The notes beneath the pieces were generated by a model. The model was given only the letters and a program-made list of their open reading frames with translations, did no database searches and had not been told where the DNA came from. A program made the position numbers and the translations under genes. Positions 52,079 to 53,532 of a stretch of DNA of 53,532 nt are shown here, in pieces; position 1 is the first letter of the stretch, and each line of letters begins with the position of its first letter. The DNA is taken from positions 1-53,532 of the forward strand of contig CAINOE010000071.1 in the NCBI GenBank assembly GCA_903851415.1, in the 5' to 3' direction. This stretch comes from an uncultured Rhodopila sp. Lineage in GTDB: Bacteria; Pseudomonadota; Alphaproteobacteria; Acetobacterales; Acetobacteraceae.

Positions 52079-53257
52079 TCACGCCGCGCCGCCGCCGGCC
52101 AGAAAACCCATCGCCGCCTGGACGCCGCCTTCCCGATGCGGAATGCCGGCCGCGCGCAGGCCCATCTCCACCCCGGTCAGCGTGCCGGTGAACGTCAGCA
52201 CCCCGAGATCGCCCATGTGGCCGATGCGGAACACGCGATCCTCCAGCCGCCCGAGGCCGTTGCCGAGGCTCATGTTGAACCGCTCCAGGATCACCGCGCG
52301 CAGCCCATCGGCGCTGTGGCCCTCGGGCGTGCGGATCGCGGTCACGCCCGGCGCATAGGCGGCGGGGTCCGCGCATTGCAGCTCCAGTCCCCATGCGGCG
52401 GCCGCCAGCCGGGTCGCCCGGGCATAGCGCGCGTGGCGGGCGAACACGGTGGCGAGCCCTTCCTCGGCCAGCATCGCCAGCGCCTCGTTCAGCGCGAACA
52501 GCAGGCTGATGGCGGGCGTGTAGGGGAAGAAGCCGGTCTTGTCGGCGGTCACCAGCGGCGCCCAGTCCCAGTAGCTGCGCGGCGAACCGCCGCCGCGCGC
52601 CGCCGCCAGGGCCTTGTCGCTGATCGCCGTGAAGGACAGGCCGGGCGGCGCCATCAGCCCCTTCTGGGTGCCGGCGATGGTGACGTCGACACCCCACGCG
52701 TCATGCCGGTAGTCGGCGCAGCCGAGCGAGGAGATCGCATCGACGAACAGCAACGCGGGATGGGAAGCGCGGTCGATCGCCGCCCGCACCGCCGGGATAT
52801 CGGTCATGCAGCTTGTCGAGGTCTCGCTGTGGACGGCGCAGACCGCCTTGATGCGGTGCTCGCGGTCCTGCGCCAGAACGTCATGAATCGCGCCGGCATC
52901 GGCGCCGCGCCGCCAGTCCGTTTCCAGCGTCGCGACGTCCAGGCCGAGGCGCCGCGCCATCTGCTCCCACAGGTGGGAAAACTGTCCGGTGCGGCTGATC
53001 AGAATGCGGCCGCCAGGGGACACCGTGTTGACCAGGGCCGACTCCCAGGCGCCGGTGCCGGAGGCGGGGAAGATCCCGATGATGCCCGCCGTCTGGAACA
53101 CGTGGCGCAGCCTCGCGACGACCTCCCGCCCCAGCGCGGCGAATTCCGGGCCGCGGTGGTTGATCGCGTTGCGGTCCATCGCCCGCAGCACCCGCTCCGG
53201 CAGGTTTGTCGGGCCGGGGGTTTGCAGAAAATGACGGCCGGACACGAACTCGGACAT
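52079..53257 (-). CDS. Serine/alanine-glyoxylate-type aminotransferase (class V)
   Basis: 392 residues. Fold type I PLP enzyme: FLQTPGPTNLPERVLRAMDR at the start, FPASGTGAWESALVNTVSPG (PLP phosphate loop), CAVHSETSTS (143-149), LLFVDAISSLGC with the Asp that pairs with the ring nitrogen, and GTQKGLMAPPGLSF with Lys199 as Schiff base. Substrate is serine, alanine or 2-aminoethyl-type donor with glyoxylate acceptor; serine-glyoxylate transamination in the serine cycle or photorespiration is likely. The start is the ATG giving MSEFVSGRHF; the upstream frame enters a repeat and is rejected. Confidence 0.93.
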   Translation of the reverse strand: MSEFVSGRHFLQTPGPTNLPERVLRAMDRNAINHRGPEFAALGREVVARLRHVFQTAGIIGIFPASGTGAWESALVNTVSPGGRILISRTGQFSHLWEQMARRLGLDVATLETDWRRGADAGAIHDVLAQDREHRIKAVCAVHSETSTSCMTDIPAVRAAIDRASHPALLFVDAISSLGCADYRHDAWGVDVTIAGTQKGLMAPPGLSFTAISDKALAAARGGGSPRSYWDWAPLVTADKTGFFPYTPAISLLFALNEALAMLAEEGLATVFARHARYARATRLAAAAWGLELQCADPAAYAPGVTAIRTPEGHSADGLRAVILERFNMSLGNGLGRLEDRVFRIGHMGDLGVLTFTGTLTGVEMGLRAAGIPHREGGVQAAMGFLAGGGAA

Positions 53258-53337
53258 TGGCAGCGGAACCTCCGGGGTCAGGTTAGAAGCATGGCCGGGG
53301 ACGGTTGGCAATGAGGCCGCCGTGTCGGCGGGCTGCA

Positions 53338-53405
53338 CCCCATAGCTTTCAGGATGAGGGGTCGTGCGGAGCACGGCGTTTCCCCCCACCGTCATGGCCC
53401 GGCTG
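53338..53405. repeat. Left half of the composite palindromic element
   Basis: CCCCATAGCTTTCAGGATGAGG, the GTCGTGCGGAGCACGGC block, TTTCCCCCCACC and GTCATGGCCCGGCT follow in the same order as in the 31046 element, then the similarity ends abruptly at 53405. The right half is absent, so this is a truncated copy. It lies upstream of the aminotransferase gene; the last 125 bp of the window contain nothing else recognisable. Confidence 0.8.
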
Positions 53406-53532
53406 TCATGTCCGTTTTCAAGAGCCTCGGACGCAAATTCCCCTCCGGATTTTGCCGTTCCGGTTGAATTGTCCGATGCAGGCCTGCACGGAGGAGGGCG
53501 GGCACTGAGCGACGGTTGATCATGCTGTGATA

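Noticed and set aside
53305..53508. 67-codon plus-strand frame at the right edge
   Set aside because: Runs through the truncated palindromic element and has no family resemblance.

Overview
The window is a dense stretch of high-GC chromosomal DNA with about 50 genes. It most likely comes from an alphaproteobacterium, and I would guess the Acetobacteraceae or a close relative within the Rhodospirillales. Pointers are the MucR/Ros regulator, a Fur protein of the alphaproteobacterial type, the tsaB-rimI-mucR-fur-olsB-lnt-XRE neighbourhood, ornithine-lipid synthesis (OlsB), a PEP-CTERM surface protein and a serine/alanine-glyoxylate type aminotransferase. No rRNA, tRNA, CRISPR array, phage or transposase gene was recognised. 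The taxonomic call is inference from gene content, not from a marker gene.

Layout. 1-6200: a perfect 46-bp palindrome, pyrD with a HAD phosphatase, a hybrid histidine kinase, and a small secreted protein coupled to a NUDIX hydrolase. 6300-13630: a second, larger hybrid kinase, then two unrelated NADP-isocitrate dehydrogenases (dimeric and monomeric) facing each other. 13800-20800: dienelactone-hydrolase-like and TAXI-like secreted proteins; a three-gene operon of a chorismatase-like tandem Rid protein and two Fe(II)/2-oxoglutarate oxygenases; an NHL-repeat protein; an acetyltransferase. 20900-30970: guaB, a PEP-CTERM protein, then the housekeeping and regulatory block XRE-lnt-olsB-fur-mucR-tusA-rimI-tsaB-rutE. 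31000-35160: a DctA-type symporter overlapping a periplasmic binding protein gene, and a sorbosone-type dehydrogenase. 35180-42060: a probable organosulfur or amino-acid scavenging island with a radical SAM enzyme of unusual cysteine spacing, a decayed oxygenase/sulfhydrylase fusion, a fused ABC permease-ATPase with its binding protein, an SsuA-like binding protein and a flavin monooxygenase. 42180-53530: a decayed toxin-antitoxin pair, an MFS exporter, a chemoreceptor with PilZ domain plus hemerythrin, a mutarotase, small secreted proteins, a catalase-like protein, Pmp3, ChrA and an aminotransferase.

Three features run through the window. First, a family of GTCATGGCCCGG palindromes occurs at least nine times, mostly between genes and often between convergent ones; two copies sit in composite elements of about 240-250 bp with matching ends, and one supplies the C-terminus and stop codon of the MFS gene. 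Second, there are two scars in which the front of one gene is joined to the back of another (36538-36966 and 42186-42525), so this part of the chromosome has been losing DNA. Third, the most promising candidates for undescribed biology are the Rid-plus-two-oxygenase operon (16157-18727) and the radical SAM/ABC/flavin monooxygenase island (35181-42059).
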